Shown here piece after piece: positions 9,144 through 17,906 of a stretch of DNA of 64,000 nt; positions within the stretch are counted from its first letter, which is position 1; every line of letters begins with the position of its first letter. The notes below the pieces were generated by a model, which did not search any database, was not told the origin of the DNA, and saw nothing but the letters and a program-made list of their open reading frames with translations. Made by a program: the position numbers and the translations under genes. Source of the DNA: Verrucomicrobiales bacterium (GTDB lineage: Bacteria; Verrucomicrobiota; Verrucomicrobiia; Verrucomicrobiales; DEV007); assembly GCA_002698785.1 (NCBI GenBank), contig PAAG01000032.1:1-64000 (forward strand). Direction: 5' to 3'.

Positions 9144-9385
9144 AACAGAAGGATCAATATTTGAAAACCCCGAGAAAGAAAGTGGGAAGCCTTCTTATGA
9201 AGCAGATAAGGATCTGCCGCAATATGCCAATCTTCGATCCAGTGTAAATCCGGGGGCAGCCGAAGATGTTCAAAGAAACAAACAACCCGGTTCACATGGG
9301 GTAAGGCTTCTCCCATTAAAGAGATTGAAAGTAGTGCGATTCTCAAGCCTCCACATATACCCAGCAACAAACGCGGCGTAATCAC
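9116..9385 (-). CDS. Small membrane-associated hypothetical protein
   Basis: An 89-residue frame opens with GTG at 9385 and ends inside the start of the leucine-rich-repeat gene (28-bp overlap). It has hydrophobic segments at ~5-24 and ~73-88 around a soluble middle with the phrase LHWIEDWHIAADPYLLHK, which looks like real coding sequence. No family is recognised. The overlap with the next gene argues for co-transcription. The start codon is uncertain because no Shine-Dalgarno is visible. Confidence 0.5.
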   Translation of the reverse strand: MITPRLLLGICGGLRIALLSISLMGEALPHVNRVVCFFEHLRLPPDLHWIEDWHIAADPYLLHKKASHFLSRGFQILILLLWNAACVFC

Positions 9386-9443
9386 TGCGGAGAATGAGTT
9401 GGTAGCGCCTTTTTTATTGGGCCTGCTTTCTACTTCCTAAGCT

Positions 9444-9932
9444 ATGAAAGTAATCTTCCTAGATTTTGACGGTGTGGTTCGAATTCCCGTTCCTTCGGGC
9501 GGGATGAAGCCCGAAGCAGAGTTCTGCTCGGAACGAATTCAGCGGGTCGTAAGACTGGCTGAAATATGCAACGCGCTGATCGTGATCTCATCGGATTGGC
9601 GTCTTCGGTACGATCAGTCCGAGATTACGAAAGTGTTAGGAAAGCGATTTCCCACAGAACTGCTGCACAAACATTGGGCGACCCCTGTGTTGGCCTACGA
9701 AGCAGAAGCTGGCGAAAAGTCTCGCATTGTTCCACGCGGCGCTGAGATTGTTGCGTGGTTGGCAGAGCATCCGGAATTCAAAGATTTCGTGATACTGGAC
9801 GACATGCACTCCCGCCTGTTCCCCACGATGACAGACCGATTGGTGAAATGCCAATTACTTGATGGGTTCACAAATGAACGCTTCACGACCGCGTGCAAAA
9901 TGCTTGTACGAAGCGGAGCGGAGGTCGAGTGA
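9444..9932 (+). CDS. HAD-like phosphatase (HAD_SAK-type)
   Basis: The 162-residue protein begins with the HAD motif I FLDFDGVV (~5-12; D7 and D9 are nucleophile and acid/base). Motif II lies in VISSDWR (~47-53; S49 or S50) and motif IV-like acidic residues in FVILDDM (~111-117). The short length, absence of a large cap and the ISSDWR signature fit the HAD domain found in the 'Swiss Army Knife' RNA-repair proteins and in many stand-alone bacterial proteins. The substrate is unknown; dephosphorylation of a nucleic-acid end or small phosphoester is plausible. It stands alone between minus-strand genes. Confidence 0.8.
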   Translation: MKVIFLDFDGVVRIPVPSGGMKPEAEFCSERIQRVVRLAEICNALIVISSDWRLRYDQSEITKVLGKRFPTELLHKHWATPVLAYEAEAGEKSRIVPRGAEIVAWLAEHPEFKDFVILDDMHSRLFPTMTDRLVKCQLLDGFTNERFTTACKMLVRSGAEVE

Positions 9933-9953
9933 TTCTTCCCTATACCCGCAAAC

Positions 9954-10380
9954 CTACCTCTCCGGCATATACCGCAGCAAATCATACCGCGTCATGAGAA
10001 AGTCCGCCAGGTGGTTGCCCCAGAACTCGATCTTCTTCGCATTCTTATGCCGCAGCACCAGGAGGGTGGGGGACTCACTGCCATCCTTCGGTCGCTCCAC
10101 CGCAAACTGCGAGATCAGCACATCGTCACCGACTGCGCACATCGGCTTCCAGTCCTTTGGCTGGTCCTCCACCAGCGTAAAAGTCACCATCGGCCCCCGT
10201 TCATCACTGGAGAACCGGGTCTTTTTCGCCCGGGGGGGTCACCACCGTGATGTCCTGGTTCTGAACCAACTGACCATCCAGCACAGCCGAGCCCTCCACC
10301 GTTTCAAAAAAATACATCTCCTGGGCACGGGTAACTCCAACGGCAACCACCGTGAGAAGCAGAGAAACAAGCAACTTCAT
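9954..10380 (-). pseudogene. Small secreted protein broken by a frameshift in a G/C homopolymer
   Basis: From ATG at 10380 a clear signal peptide (MKLLVSLLLTVVAVGVTRA, cleavage near residue 19) leads into a secreted polypeptide that meets a stop after about 58 codons. Removing one base from the seven-base G run at 10232-10238 (C run on the coding strand) restores an open frame that continues through KTRFSSDERGPMVTFTL to a stop at 9954, giving a protein of about 141 residues. Both halves read like genuine coding sequence and the join is exact, so this is a single gene with a frameshift. It could be a real inactivation, a phase-variable run, or an assembly error. The family is not recognised. 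The heptamer repeat at 10501-10584 lies upstream in its promoter region. Confidence 0.75.
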
Positions 10381-10500
10381 AGCAACGGAAGGGAGTAGGG
10401 ATACACTCCAACATCGTCGACAAAATTCACCGAACTACACCACTTTCAGTCGATATTTCACGGCAAACAGTGCCACCTCAGATAGCCGGAAAAATTTATC

Positions 10501-10584
10501 CTAACCGCTAACCGCTAACCGCTAACCGCTAACCGCTAACTCCTAACTCCTAACTCCTAACTCCTAACTCCTAACTCCTAACTC
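10501..10584. repeat. Heptanucleotide tandem repeat, 5 x CTAACCG + 7 x CTAACTC
   Basis: Twelve perfect 7-bp units form two homogeneous blocks (10501-10535 and 10536-10584). The blocks differ at two positions of the unit. The array ends 11 bp beyond the stop of the gene at 10596 and about 120 bp upstream of the start at 10380. A 7-bp period is not a multiple of three, and the array is non-coding. Confidence 0.97.
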
Positions 10585-10595
10585 CACCGATCCCT

Positions 10596-11186
10596 CTACT
10601 TCCTCAAAATCGTGAACGAATCACAAATCAGTGAGAAGATTTCCTGATTAACTTCGTTGCCTATGCTCACGCACCCTATCTGGTAGAGGTTGCCATCGAA
10701 GAGCATGATTCTCCACCGGAGGTTCTGCGTCGGCTCGCCAGGCTTCGTGAAAACCAGATCGCGTCCCTCGCAGCCGTCATGGACGATTTCCTTCTTCGAT
10801 TGCACTTCTCCAATCCCAACTGCTCCGCCGGCCGCATCGTCCAGGATTTGCTGGGTCGTTCGTTGCTCAAGAAGCGCCTTCGGATACTCCGTGCAAATCA
10901 CGAGGTAAACAGATGTGCCCAAGTCACCTTCCACGATGAAATTGTGGAGAATCAGCTTCCCCATCTTCGTATCGGCTTCATCCTTCTTGTATTGGACTTC
11001 TCCGGGTAACTGGACGGAAAAGTTCCCGATGTGGGAGGTCACCTCCTCCCAGTCGGCACCTTGGGAAAGAGTCGGGATCAGGCCAAGGCAGCCGAGAAGA
11101 AAACAGATCCCCAAAACTGGGAATCCCCGTCCGAGCCTCGCAAAAAAACATGGGCGAGACGAAAGGAGCAAAGGTTCGCGATTCAT
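10596..11186 (-). CDS. Secreted protein with PsbP/DcrB-like appearance, function unknown
   Basis: The 196-residue protein has an N-terminal export signal (hydrophobic ~22-41, cleavage near LSQGA). The mature part opens with NFSVQLPGEVQYKKDEA and ends with FSLICDSFTILRK, an arrangement seen in PsbP/DcrB-like alpha-beta domains, in which a 'FSVxxPxxP' strand comes first and a 'I..SF.' strand last. This is a structural guess rather than a family assignment. Two Cys in the mature region may pair. Its stop is followed directly by the heptamer tandem repeat. Confidence 0.7.
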   Translation of the reverse strand: MNREPLLLSSRPCFFARLGRGFPVLGICFLLGCLGLIPTLSQGADWEEVTSHIGNFSVQLPGEVQYKKDEADTKMGKLILHNFIVEGDLGTSVYLVICTEYPKALLEQRTTQQILDDAAGGAVGIGEVQSKKEIVHDGCEGRDLVFTKPGEPTQNLRWRIMLFDGNLYQIGCVSIGNEVNQEIFSLICDSFTILRK

Positions 11187-11458
11187 TTCCCTCTAGCTAT
11201 CACGATTCTCGATCAAGCACAAGAACAGAACTCGGCAACCCGGCCCGGAGCGAAGGCAAAACCATTCCCCACCGGATGCGATCTCGATGCCGAAATAGGA
11301 ATATGTTAGCAAGCAAATGACCCAGTCACTCATGTCAGAACGTAAGCCGCTCTCAACTGTGTCCCGTGTTCCCCTTGCGCTTCGGATCTACAATAAGCTA
11401 CTACGAAAACCTGGCATGCAACGAATAACCACTCAAACACCAGCCGCCTCGTTCCACG

Positions 11459-11938
11459 TCACTTCTGTCCGCGAAACGCCCCATTGATCCGGATGCCTCG
11501 TAGCTTGTAGGTGCCGGTGGTAGTCAGGATCGCAGTAGCATTAGCCCGTTCCGTGGCGACAGCCCGAAAGCGCCGCGCGGTCAAAGAACGACCTCGAAAG
11601 CGAAAGCGAACCACACCCTGATAAATGACGCGATTCCCGCGGCACTTCACCCGCCGGATTCTCCCCACCAGCCTGGCCCGTCCCGTTCCACCGATGGCGC
11701 GGTGATATCCACGAATCACGCCCCGTCCATTCGGAAGAACATACCGCGTGCTGAACTGCGACCTCTCCGTCTTGAAACCGGGAGCACGAAGCGTCGCGAC
11801 CTCTCGACCAAAATACGTCCCCTTCAGCCGAAGCAGAAGCGCCGCATCGCTGTCCGCAAAAGCAGTCGGAGACAATAGAAAGACGATGACGAGAGAAAGG
11901 AGTAGGGACAGCCGCAAAGACATAGTAGTCGATCCCAC
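11459..11938 (-). CDS. Small arginine-rich secreted protein
   Basis: The 159-residue frame has a signal peptide (hydrophobic ~9-27, cleavage after AFA), followed by a strongly basic, glycine- and arginine-rich mature region with alternating polar/hydrophobic residues consistent with an all-beta fold. Phrases such as RRFRAVATERANATAILTTT and the ending GAFRGQK are distinctive but not assigned. The basic nature recalls the basic C-terminal tails on other secreted proteins in this window (33125-34735, 38251-39339). The start could also be the second Met at residue 6. Confidence 0.6.
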   Translation of the reverse strand: MGSTTMSLRLSLLLSLVIVFLLSPTAFADSDAALLLRLKGTYFGREVATLRAPGFKTERSQFSTRYVLPNGRGVIRGYHRAIGGTGRARLVGRIRRVKCRGNRVIYQGVVRFRFRGRSLTARRFRAVATERANATAILTTTGTYKLRGIRINGAFRGQK

Positions 11939-12028
11939 CGTAAGCCCCTTGGCGCAAGCAGCCTTTTCCAGATTTTTCGATGTGAATACCGAATCGAAAC
12001 CACCGCGATCTCTATAGAGTTTCTCCGG

Positions 12029-12961
12029 CTACTCCCCACGCTCGATAGTCAGCAGCGCGCTGTCGATCAGGTCGAGAGCCGAGCCGAAACTCTCGTCGAT
12101 GTAGTAAAGCGACCACACCTCCTTGCCATCGTCATCATCTTCCTCCCGCTTCGGATAGCCGACCAGGTCCAGCAACTGAAACGTGCGTGGATCGATGTTG
12201 TCGATCTCGACCGCATAAACGAGAGACGCCTGCTCATCACCCGGCTGATTGATCTCCAGCAGCAGGCGATACGGCAGCGACTCCTCCGCATTCCCCGGCA
12301 GTATGTAATCACCCGGATCGAAAGAGCTGTTCTGAGTAGGCCCGGAGATCGCATCGATACCCGCCTCATCCGCCAGGGCAGTGCCCGACTTCTCTGCCTC
12401 GCGTTTCGCTTTCTCCCAACCCCGCAATTTGAAATCCCAGTAGGGCAGGGCAGTGCGCCCTTCCTCACCCGGCGGCGTATGCAGCGTCTTGATATGATAG
12501 TGCGAAGCATTCTCCAGCCAGATCGCAAAGTGCGGCGGCGCTTCCGTATCGAACCCCGATCCACTCCGCACCGTCAGCGCCATCTGGTATCCCGGATCCG
12601 GCGCATACCGATACGACATCCCCAGCTCATCGATCTCATACGCATCCAGCGACGGCCCGATATTCTTGCTCAACCCCAGCACACTTTTGATAGGCGACGG
12701 CTGCCAGAAAAACAAACCCGCCAGCACCACGACCGCACCCAGGCTCATCCTCACCGGCCCCCGTTTCAGATAGCGACCGAGATGCCCATTGTTGTTCACC
12801 ACATGCAGCACGATCAGTCCGATAAAGACAAACCCTATCAGCGCATGTAGCCCAACGATCTGAATCGAAAAAGGACGAACAAACGCAAGCACCCCCGTCA
12901 CCGACAGCACCAGAAAGCTGAACGCCGTGAGCAGGGAAACAAGGCTGCGTTTGCGACTCAT
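12029..12961 (-). CDS. DUF4405-like membrane protein with extracytoplasmic domain
   Basis: The ATG at 12961 is preferred over the in-frame ATG at 12994 because it lies 7 bp after the stop of the upstream FAD-oxidoreductase gene. The ~310-residue product has about four hydrophobic segments in the first ~125 residues, including GLHALIGFVFIGLIVLHVVNN with two histidines (~37 and ~50), a pattern of cytochrome-b-like DUF4405 proteins that ligate haem. The C-terminal ~200 residues are soluble and beta-rich, containing HFAIWLENASHYHIKTL (like DUF2271-type domains) and a run of acidic residues. Together with the oxidoreductase it may form an exported electron-transfer unit (inference). Confidence 0.7.
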   Translation of the reverse strand: MSRKRSLVSLLTAFSFLVLSVTGVLAFVRPFSIQIVGLHALIGFVFIGLIVLHVVNNNGHLGRYLKRGPVRMSLGAVVVLAGLFFWQPSPIKSVLGLSKNIGPSLDAYEIDELGMSYRYAPDPGYQMALTVRSGSGFDTEAPPHFAIWLENASHYHIKTLHTPPGEEGRTALPYWDFKLRGWEKAKREAEKSGTALADEAGIDAISGPTQNSSFDPGDYILPGNAEESLPYRLLLEINQPGDEQASLVYAVEIDNIDPRTFQLLDLVGYPKREEDDDDGKEVWSLYYIDESFGSALDLIDSALLTIERGE

Positions 12962-12968
12962 AAAACGG

Positions 12969-14246
12969 CTACGCCGTGGCAATGTCAGGAACAATCTGGC
13001 CGTGCTCCTTCAACAGCGCATGAATCTCTTTCAAAGAAACATCCAGCGGCGTAGTGCCCGCTTTCGCAGCAAGCGTCGCCGCCACACCGGCCGCCTGTCC
13101 CATGCCCATACACGGAGCCTGGACGCGCAGCCCCGAGTTCGCCAGCCGATCACTACTGATACAACGACCCGCAACAATGATGTTCTTGCTACCCTTCGGA
13201 ATCAGCGCACTCAGGGGAATCGTAGGCACCGTGCCAGGATCGAGCGGCTTCGGCTTCACCCCGGTCTTCGTATGCAGATCCACCGGATAAAACGCATAGC
13301 TGATCGCGTCGTCAAACACACGTCCCGTCCGATAGTCATTCACCGTCACCATTGTTTCCCCCTCAATACGATAGCTTTCCCGAAAGCCTGTCTCCGGCTG
13401 CAGATGCATCAGGCGTTTGCCTTCCTTCCGCACCTTTTCCAAAATCGATTTCCGCCCTGTCATGTTCGCCACCGTCACCGTGCGAGAGTTCGTCGAGTCC
13501 GCGCCGTGCACATAGAGCCGGTGGATCTGGTTGCGCCCCGGCTCATGTTCTTCACCCATCATGAAAAGATATGACCCCGGTTGCCGTTCCTCTTCTCGAA
13601 GACGGGGAAACCCCAACATACCCACCACCTCAGCACCACCCGTGCAGTCGATGATCTGTTTGCATGTCACCCTACGTCTCGTGCCAAAGCCGATGCAATC
13701 CACCGTCCATCCCGTGTCGGACTCCGTCACCTTCTCCGGAAACTCATAATAGGCGATCTCCACACCCGCCTCCGTGCATTTCTCCTCGGCGAGCAGCGCG
13801 TAGAGAAACTGATTCGTGAACACCTGGTTGTGCCAGTGCCGCTGAGGCACCTTCGAAAAATCAGGAATCGTCCCGCCATCCATCTCCACGCTTTCCTTGA
13901 CGATCTCCCAGCCAATCCCCGCGATCACCTGCTTACCCCACGCATCGAAAAGACCCGGAAACGCCACCCCGCCCGTAGTTGTCGTACCACCCAACTGAGC
14001 ACCGCGCTCGACCAGCAGCGTCTTCGCTCCCGCACGCGCCGCCTGGATCGCCGCCACATGGCCTGCCGTTCCACCGCCGACTACGAGCACGTCGACGTCG
14101 TTCGTTACTTCCGGCTCCAGCGCTTCCGCCGGTGCCTGGGCCGACGCATGAGAAGTCGACGCAATCGTCAGGCCCGCCGCTGCGGTTCCGAAAACAGACT
14201 TCTGGAGAAAATCGCGGCGATTGGTATCAGGTTTAGGAGGTTTCAT
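12969..14246 (-). CDS. Tat-exported FAD-dependent oxidoreductase
   Basis: The 425-residue protein has a twin-arginine signal (N-R-R-D-F-L-Q-K near residue 9-16, then AAAGLTIASTSHASA). A Rossmann FAD-binding motif V-V-G-G-G-T-A-G-H-V-A-A (~54-65) ends with acidic L-L-V-E-R, and the C-terminal motif GRCISSDRLANSGLRVQAPCMGMGQAAG closes the FAD site. This is the FAD_oxidored (pfam12831) architecture found repeatedly in Planctomycetota and Verrucomicrobiota, usually near polysaccharide catabolism. The substrate is unknown. It is the first gene of a two-gene operon with the DUF4405-like membrane protein, a possible electron acceptor. Confidence 0.85.
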   Translation of the reverse strand: MKPPKPDTNRRDFLQKSVFGTAAAGLTIASTSHASAQAPAEALEPEVTNDVDVLVVGGGTAGHVAAIQAARAGAKTLLVERGAQLGGTTTTGGVAFPGLFDAWGKQVIAGIGWEIVKESVEMDGGTIPDFSKVPQRHWHNQVFTNQFLYALLAEEKCTEAGVEIAYYEFPEKVTESDTGWTVDCIGFGTRRRVTCKQIIDCTGGAEVVGMLGFPRLREEERQPGSYLFMMGEEHEPGRNQIHRLYVHGADSTNSRTVTVANMTGRKSILEKVRKEGKRLMHLQPETGFRESYRIEGETMVTVNDYRTGRVFDDAISYAFYPVDLHTKTGVKPKPLDPGTVPTIPLSALIPKGSKNIIVAGRCISSDRLANSGLRVQAPCMGMGQAAGVAATLAAKAGTTPLDVSLKEIHALLKEHGQIVPDIATA

Positions 14247-14469
14247 AACAAAAGAATATCTGGGGTAGGGGAGGCAAGGCTAAGCGGGGCGGCGGCCATT
14301 GAAAGGGCTTCCACTAGGAAAGCAAAACCATTGCAACAGAACAAGTCGCGCGATCCCACCTATTGGACAACCAAACCCGCCTCGATCACGGGACCACTTC
14401 TTTATAGCGGGCCCGTTACCGCCGCAAAGCAAAACTCCAAGTCTGGAAAATGATTACAGCATGGGAAAC

Positions 14470-15753
14470 TCACGGTTCTTCCACTGCACGAGCCATCTCA
14501 TTCAGCCAGGCAGAAATATTGTCTTCAGGGATGTCGAGCTTTCGCTCAGTCGATTCGTGCTCTGGATACCCGCCGACCTCCTCTTGCGAGTCGATGATGC
14601 GTCCTTTTCCTTCAACCGTTTCCCGGATGATGCGAGCGTCAATGTCGTCTCGCTCCGCCGGGCGCGCTCCCGCATTCTTCGTGACATGGGCCACCGTTTC
14701 AGTGGAGGGAAGGGAAACGAGTTTCTGTGGCCAAATGGGCTTGTCAGGTAATTCCTCAATGTCACCTTGAGTAATCGGCCCTTCTTCCTCTTTCCGCGGC
14801 ACTACCGAGTTGTCATGTAGCCACACTGCCCCGCGATCGGCAACCAGGGCGAGACCCGTTCGAGTGTCCAGACCATGATGGAGCACATTTCCCGTGATAG
14901 ACGCGCGACCGGGAAGCGGATCAACAGGGGCGTCCTTCCACTCCTTTTCCGAGTAGTCCATCTGGATGGCTGCCGTTCCTGGATTGTAGATAAAATTATT
15001 AACGAAGACACAGGTCGTATGCGCCTTGAGAAAGGGGTTCCGGCGAGTGTTATTCGCATAAAGATTACCGATGATCGCGATGTCCTGACAATAGTCATGC
15101 ACCAGCGAACCCTTTGAATGTGGACCCTTCGAGTGGGAAGAGTCATTCAAGGCCTCCGCGATGATACAGTTGCTGAATGTGACTCGATGGGCCGTTTCCT
15201 CCGGCCCCTTCAACCGCTCTCCGGAGACAGACAGATTCTCGTCTACTGCCCAGGTAAGCGAACAATGATCGACGATGATGTCGTGTGCCTTGCCGCTGTA
15301 GGCCGAAATCCCGTCCGGCTCCCAGCCGCTGCGCTTCTCCCTGCCATTATCCCCGGGACGAACCCTGAGATGTTGAAGAATCACATCATGAGTGGCGACC
15401 CCGATACCTCCACGGATTATGGTAATGCCAGGCTCTGGGGCTGACTGTCCGGCTACGGTGACAAAAGGCTCGGAAATATTGAGCGAACGTCCTTTGAGAT
15501 TGATTACCCCTCCCACTTCGAAAACAACGATGCGTGGGCCTTTTTCCCACAAAGCATTTCGAAGGGATCCCTTCCCTTCGGACTCCAGAGTGGTCACTCG
15601 AATGATGCGGCCTCCCTCGCCTCCCCGTGTCGAGGTGAAGCCATCGTACATGTCGGGCCCGCTATCTTCTGAATAGGCAACGACACCGAAAAAAGACAAA
15701 ACGCAGATTGCAGTCGAAACCGTCCCCTGCGAATAGCGAAATTTCATACTCAT
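14470..15753 (-). CDS. Secreted pectate lyase (PL1-like parallel beta-helix)
   Basis: The 427-residue protein has a signal peptide (hydrophobic ~12-27). The mature enzyme follows the pectate-lyase layout: RRGGEGG-like N-terminus, SLRNALWEKGPRIVVFEVGG (~60-82), ITIIRGGIGVATHDVILQ, HLRVRPGD (~128-135), DGISAYSGKAHDIIVDHCSL (~147-166) and WAVDENLSVS with putative Ca-binding acids. It would cleave polygalacturonate-type or related uronate polymers by beta-elimination outside the cytoplasm. Similar proteins are common in Planctomycetota and Verrucomicrobiota. The C-terminal ~80 residues, rich in E and P, are not part of the helix. Confidence 0.85.
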   Translation of the reverse strand: MSMKFRYSQGTVSTAICVLSFFGVVAYSEDSGPDMYDGFTSTRGGEGGRIIRVTTLESEGKGSLRNALWEKGPRIVVFEVGGVINLKGRSLNISEPFVTVAGQSAPEPGITIIRGGIGVATHDVILQHLRVRPGDNGREKRSGWEPDGISAYSGKAHDIIVDHCSLTWAVDENLSVSGERLKGPEETAHRVTFSNCIIAEALNDSSHSKGPHSKGSLVHDYCQDIAIIGNLYANNTRRNPFLKAHTTCVFVNNFIYNPGTAAIQMDYSEKEWKDAPVDPLPGRASITGNVLHHGLDTRTGLALVADRGAVWLHDNSVVPRKEEEGPITQGDIEELPDKPIWPQKLVSLPSTETVAHVTKNAGARPAERDDIDARIIRETVEGKGRIIDSQEEVGGYPEHESTERKLDIPEDNISAWLNEMARAVEEP

Positions 15754-15839
15754 GAAATAGGCGGTTCAAGCATTCCTCGCAAGACCAGCAATATGCCCTC
15801 TTCGGGAGGCTCGTTGGAGTATTTCGACTGTCACTGCCA

Positions 15840-17117
15840 TCACTCAAACCCCAACCGCTTCACGATCTCGTCACTCAGCAACTGATACGCCTCGCCATGC
15901 CAATGGTATCCATCGCCCGAGGCCAGTTCGAGCCGCGGTGCGAAAAGGGCATACGCATCGATCACTTCGATACCTTCCTCCTCCATCACCTCATCCGACA
16001 GCGTATTCAGCCGGATCACGACATCGTTCTTGTCTCCCAGCTCTTTGACGGGCTCCTCCTTCGACGGACGCGCCGCCGTATGTGGCGTCGTCATCAGGTA
16101 AAACAACTTCGCCTGGGGAGCACCGTTTTTGAAACACCTCGCCAGCCTGCCCATGCGGTCTTTCACTTTCTCATCCGAGACCCTATCCGGCGTCCAGCTG
16201 AGCGAATGCAGTCCGTTGTTGAAAACAATCGCATCAAACGGGTAGCGCCCGGCCATCTCTGTCAGCGCTGCTTCCGGGACTTCGCCACCGACGAAGTGAA
16301 CACAGTGAAACACGTAGACCTTCCGCTTCAGCATCTCCTCGATAAAATGACGGCTATAGCCCACCGAAATCGAGTCCCCATAGATCAGCACCTTCGGCCA
16401 TTCCGGGTGATCGATCTGTGGCACATCCAGCGCCCAGCCTTTGCCCGCAACAGCCCCTCGGGGAAACTCACTTTTCGGCTCCCGCTTCGACACATACTCG
16501 TATTCCGGACCATAGACTTTCACCGAATGGATCGTCACCGGCAGCGTCTTCGCTTTCGGATCCGCATTGCGGCCTATCCACATAGGTTCCTTGTTAGGGA
16601 TCAGCTCCATGAAGCAAGTCTTCACCGGCACATCATCCACATAGAAAGTCGCCAGCCCCTCCCGCACAGCCACCGTGAAGGTATACGGATGATCCACCTC
16701 GGGCACCTTGTGACCATTCAGGCCGCGGCTCCGCATCAGGATCGCATTCACCTCCGAAGTGATCGCCCTCGCGTAATAGGGGTTGTCCTTGTAATTAAAA
16801 GAAATCGAAAACCCATCATCCGTCTCCTCACTTTCCTTCCGCATCACCGTAAAGACACCATCCTGCACCAGCTCCTCCAGCGACAGAGAGATCTGCACCG
16901 TGAAATTCCGCTGATCTGGAAACGCCTCCGCCGGCACGGCGAACGCAGCACCATCTTTCAGCGAAACCTCACCGTCCACCAACTCCACCGATCCCGACTG
17001 CCCATCCGCCGGAACCCCATCGACCGCCAGGTCCCAGAGAACATCATCAGCAGCCAAAGCAGCAGATCCAAACCAACCGGCCAACAGGCCAGTCAAAAGC
17101 ACAAGAGAGTATTTCAT
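15840..17117 (-). CDS. Secreted SGNH/GDSL-type hydrolase with N-terminal LamG-like domain
   Basis: The 425-residue protein has a signal peptide (MKYSLVLLTGLLAGWFGSAALA). Residues ~24-210 form a concanavalin/LamG-like beta-sandwich (FTVQISLSLEEL, FTVAVREGLATFYVDDVPV). The hydrolase domain then shows block I as V-L-I-Y-G-D-S-I-S-V-G-Y-S (~242-254, nucleophile Ser), block III N-N-G-L-H-S (~299-304) and block V D-G-Y-H-W-H (~408-413, catalytic Asp/His). It is probably a carbohydrate esterase removing acetyl or similar groups from polysaccharide, which fits the adjacent pectate lyase. No transmembrane anchor is seen. Confidence 0.87.
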   Translation of the reverse strand: MKYSLVLLTGLLAGWFGSAALAADDVLWDLAVDGVPADGQSGSVELVDGEVSLKDGAAFAVPAEAFPDQRNFTVQISLSLEELVQDGVFTVMRKESEETDDGFSISFNYKDNPYYARAITSEVNAILMRSRGLNGHKVPEVDHPYTFTVAVREGLATFYVDDVPVKTCFMELIPNKEPMWIGRNADPKAKTLPVTIHSVKVYGPEYEYVSKREPKSEFPRGAVAGKGWALDVPQIDHPEWPKVLIYGDSISVGYSRHFIEEMLKRKVYVFHCVHFVGGEVPEAALTEMAGRYPFDAIVFNNGLHSLSWTPDRVSDEKVKDRMGRLARCFKNGAPQAKLFYLMTTPHTAARPSKEEPVKELGDKNDVVIRLNTLSDEVMEEEGIEVIDAYALFAPRLELASGDGYHWHGEAYQLLSDEIVKRLGFE

Positions 17118-17169
17118 AACGGGGGTAAAAGCAGATCAACCAACATTCCTACCCAAACAACCCTCAACG

Positions 17170-17409
17170 TCAATACTTCTCGAAAAGGGAAGAGACGAAG
17201 CCTTCAGTTTTGTCTCGAAAATAAACGAAGAGAACAAATCCGAACACATTTCCAACCACCACGACAAAAACCCAGAACCAACCCCAAGAACTCGTGATAC
17301 CGATCTCGCGGTGAATGCGAATCAAACCGGCAATGACAAAGCACAGAGATATGACAACGGTCGCCCCACCCGTGACGTAGTTCCAAATATTACTCACTAC
17401 TGCGTTCAT
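17170..17409 (-). CDS. Small two-helix membrane protein
   Basis: The 79-residue product has two hydrophobic segments (~12-29 and ~41-63) with a conserved-looking W-G-W-F-W-V start to the second and a charged FRDKTEGF after it. This is similar in shape to the PLDc_N-type two-helix proteins. Its ATG lies within the last 20 bp of the VOC-protein gene, so the two are probably translationally coupled. Function is unknown. Confidence 0.65.
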   Translation of the reverse strand: MNAVVSNIWNYVTGGATVVISLCFVIAGLIRIHREIGITSSWGWFWVFVVVVGNVFGFVLFVYFRDKTEGFVSSLFEKY

Positions 17410-17854
17410 TATCTCCAGCGCTCATTCCATTAGGATTACTTCCCGTGACCAACCCCGTCGAAGTCTCATCTGATGCCGCAATAATGTCTCGGTTGGGCGG
17501 TGTGATCAATTCGATCGAATGGCCGTCGAGATCTCGCACGACTGCCCTGCGCCCCCACTCGGAGTTCTTCGGGGTTGAAACGATTTTCGCGCCTAGATTC
17601 TTGAGTGATGAAACAATCGCATCCACGTCATCAACCGAGAACCCGATCCGAGTCGATGTTGTCGGAGGCTGACCCTCACTCAACGGGTAGATCTCAAAAA
17701 CAAACCCGGAGACCTCAGACGCGTAGTGCTCAGGGCCTGAACCATGGCTATGTTTCTCAAAAACAAGCCCCATCATTTGATAAAACGTCACGGCCCGATC
17801 TATGTCTCCCGACCGAATGACGACAAGATTAAGGTGAGGCGGGGCGGCGAACAT
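17390..17854 (-). CDS. Glyoxalase/bleomycin-resistance (VOC) family protein
   Basis: I start the gene at ATG 17854 rather than the in-frame codon at 17923, because the latter overlaps the upstream gene and adds a basic non-homologous leader. The ~154-residue product opens PPHLNLVVIRSGDIDRAV, followed by F-Y-Q-M-M-G-L-V-F-E, the first beta-alpha-beta module of VOC proteins. The second module is T-R-I-G-F-S-V-D-D-V-D-A-I with G-R-R-A-V-V-R-D-L-D-G-H-S-I-E-L near the end; the terminal Glu and H residues are the usual metal ligands. Substrate cannot be inferred. Confidence 0.85.
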   Translation of the reverse strand: MFAAPPHLNLVVIRSGDIDRAVTFYQMMGLVFEKHSHGSGPEHYASEVSGFVFEIYPLSEGQPPTTSTRIGFSVDDVDAIVSSLKNLGAKIVSTPKNSEWGRRAVVRDLDGHSIELITPPNRDIIAASDETSTGLVTGSNPNGMSAGDNERSSE

Positions 17855-17906
17855 TGAACGAAATCTATTTGATGAGTAATACCGTCGTCTGAACGGGTTT
17901 TTCTGA

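Noticed and set aside
9859-10398. 179-codon plus-strand frame covering the frameshifted secreted gene
   Set aside because: Arg/Ser-rich, no signal, and the minus strand reads coherently once one base is removed from the G run.
10501-10584. Telomere-like or CRISPR-like interpretation of the heptamer array
   Set aside because: There are no spacers, and the unit only superficially resembles TTAGGG-type repeats; it is a plain tandem repeat.
12479-17297. Several long plus-strand frames antisense to the FAD oxidoreductase, lyase and hydrolase genes
   Set aside because: They are rich in Arg, His and Pro, as expected for shadows of GC-rich genes, and the opposite strand holds clear family matches.
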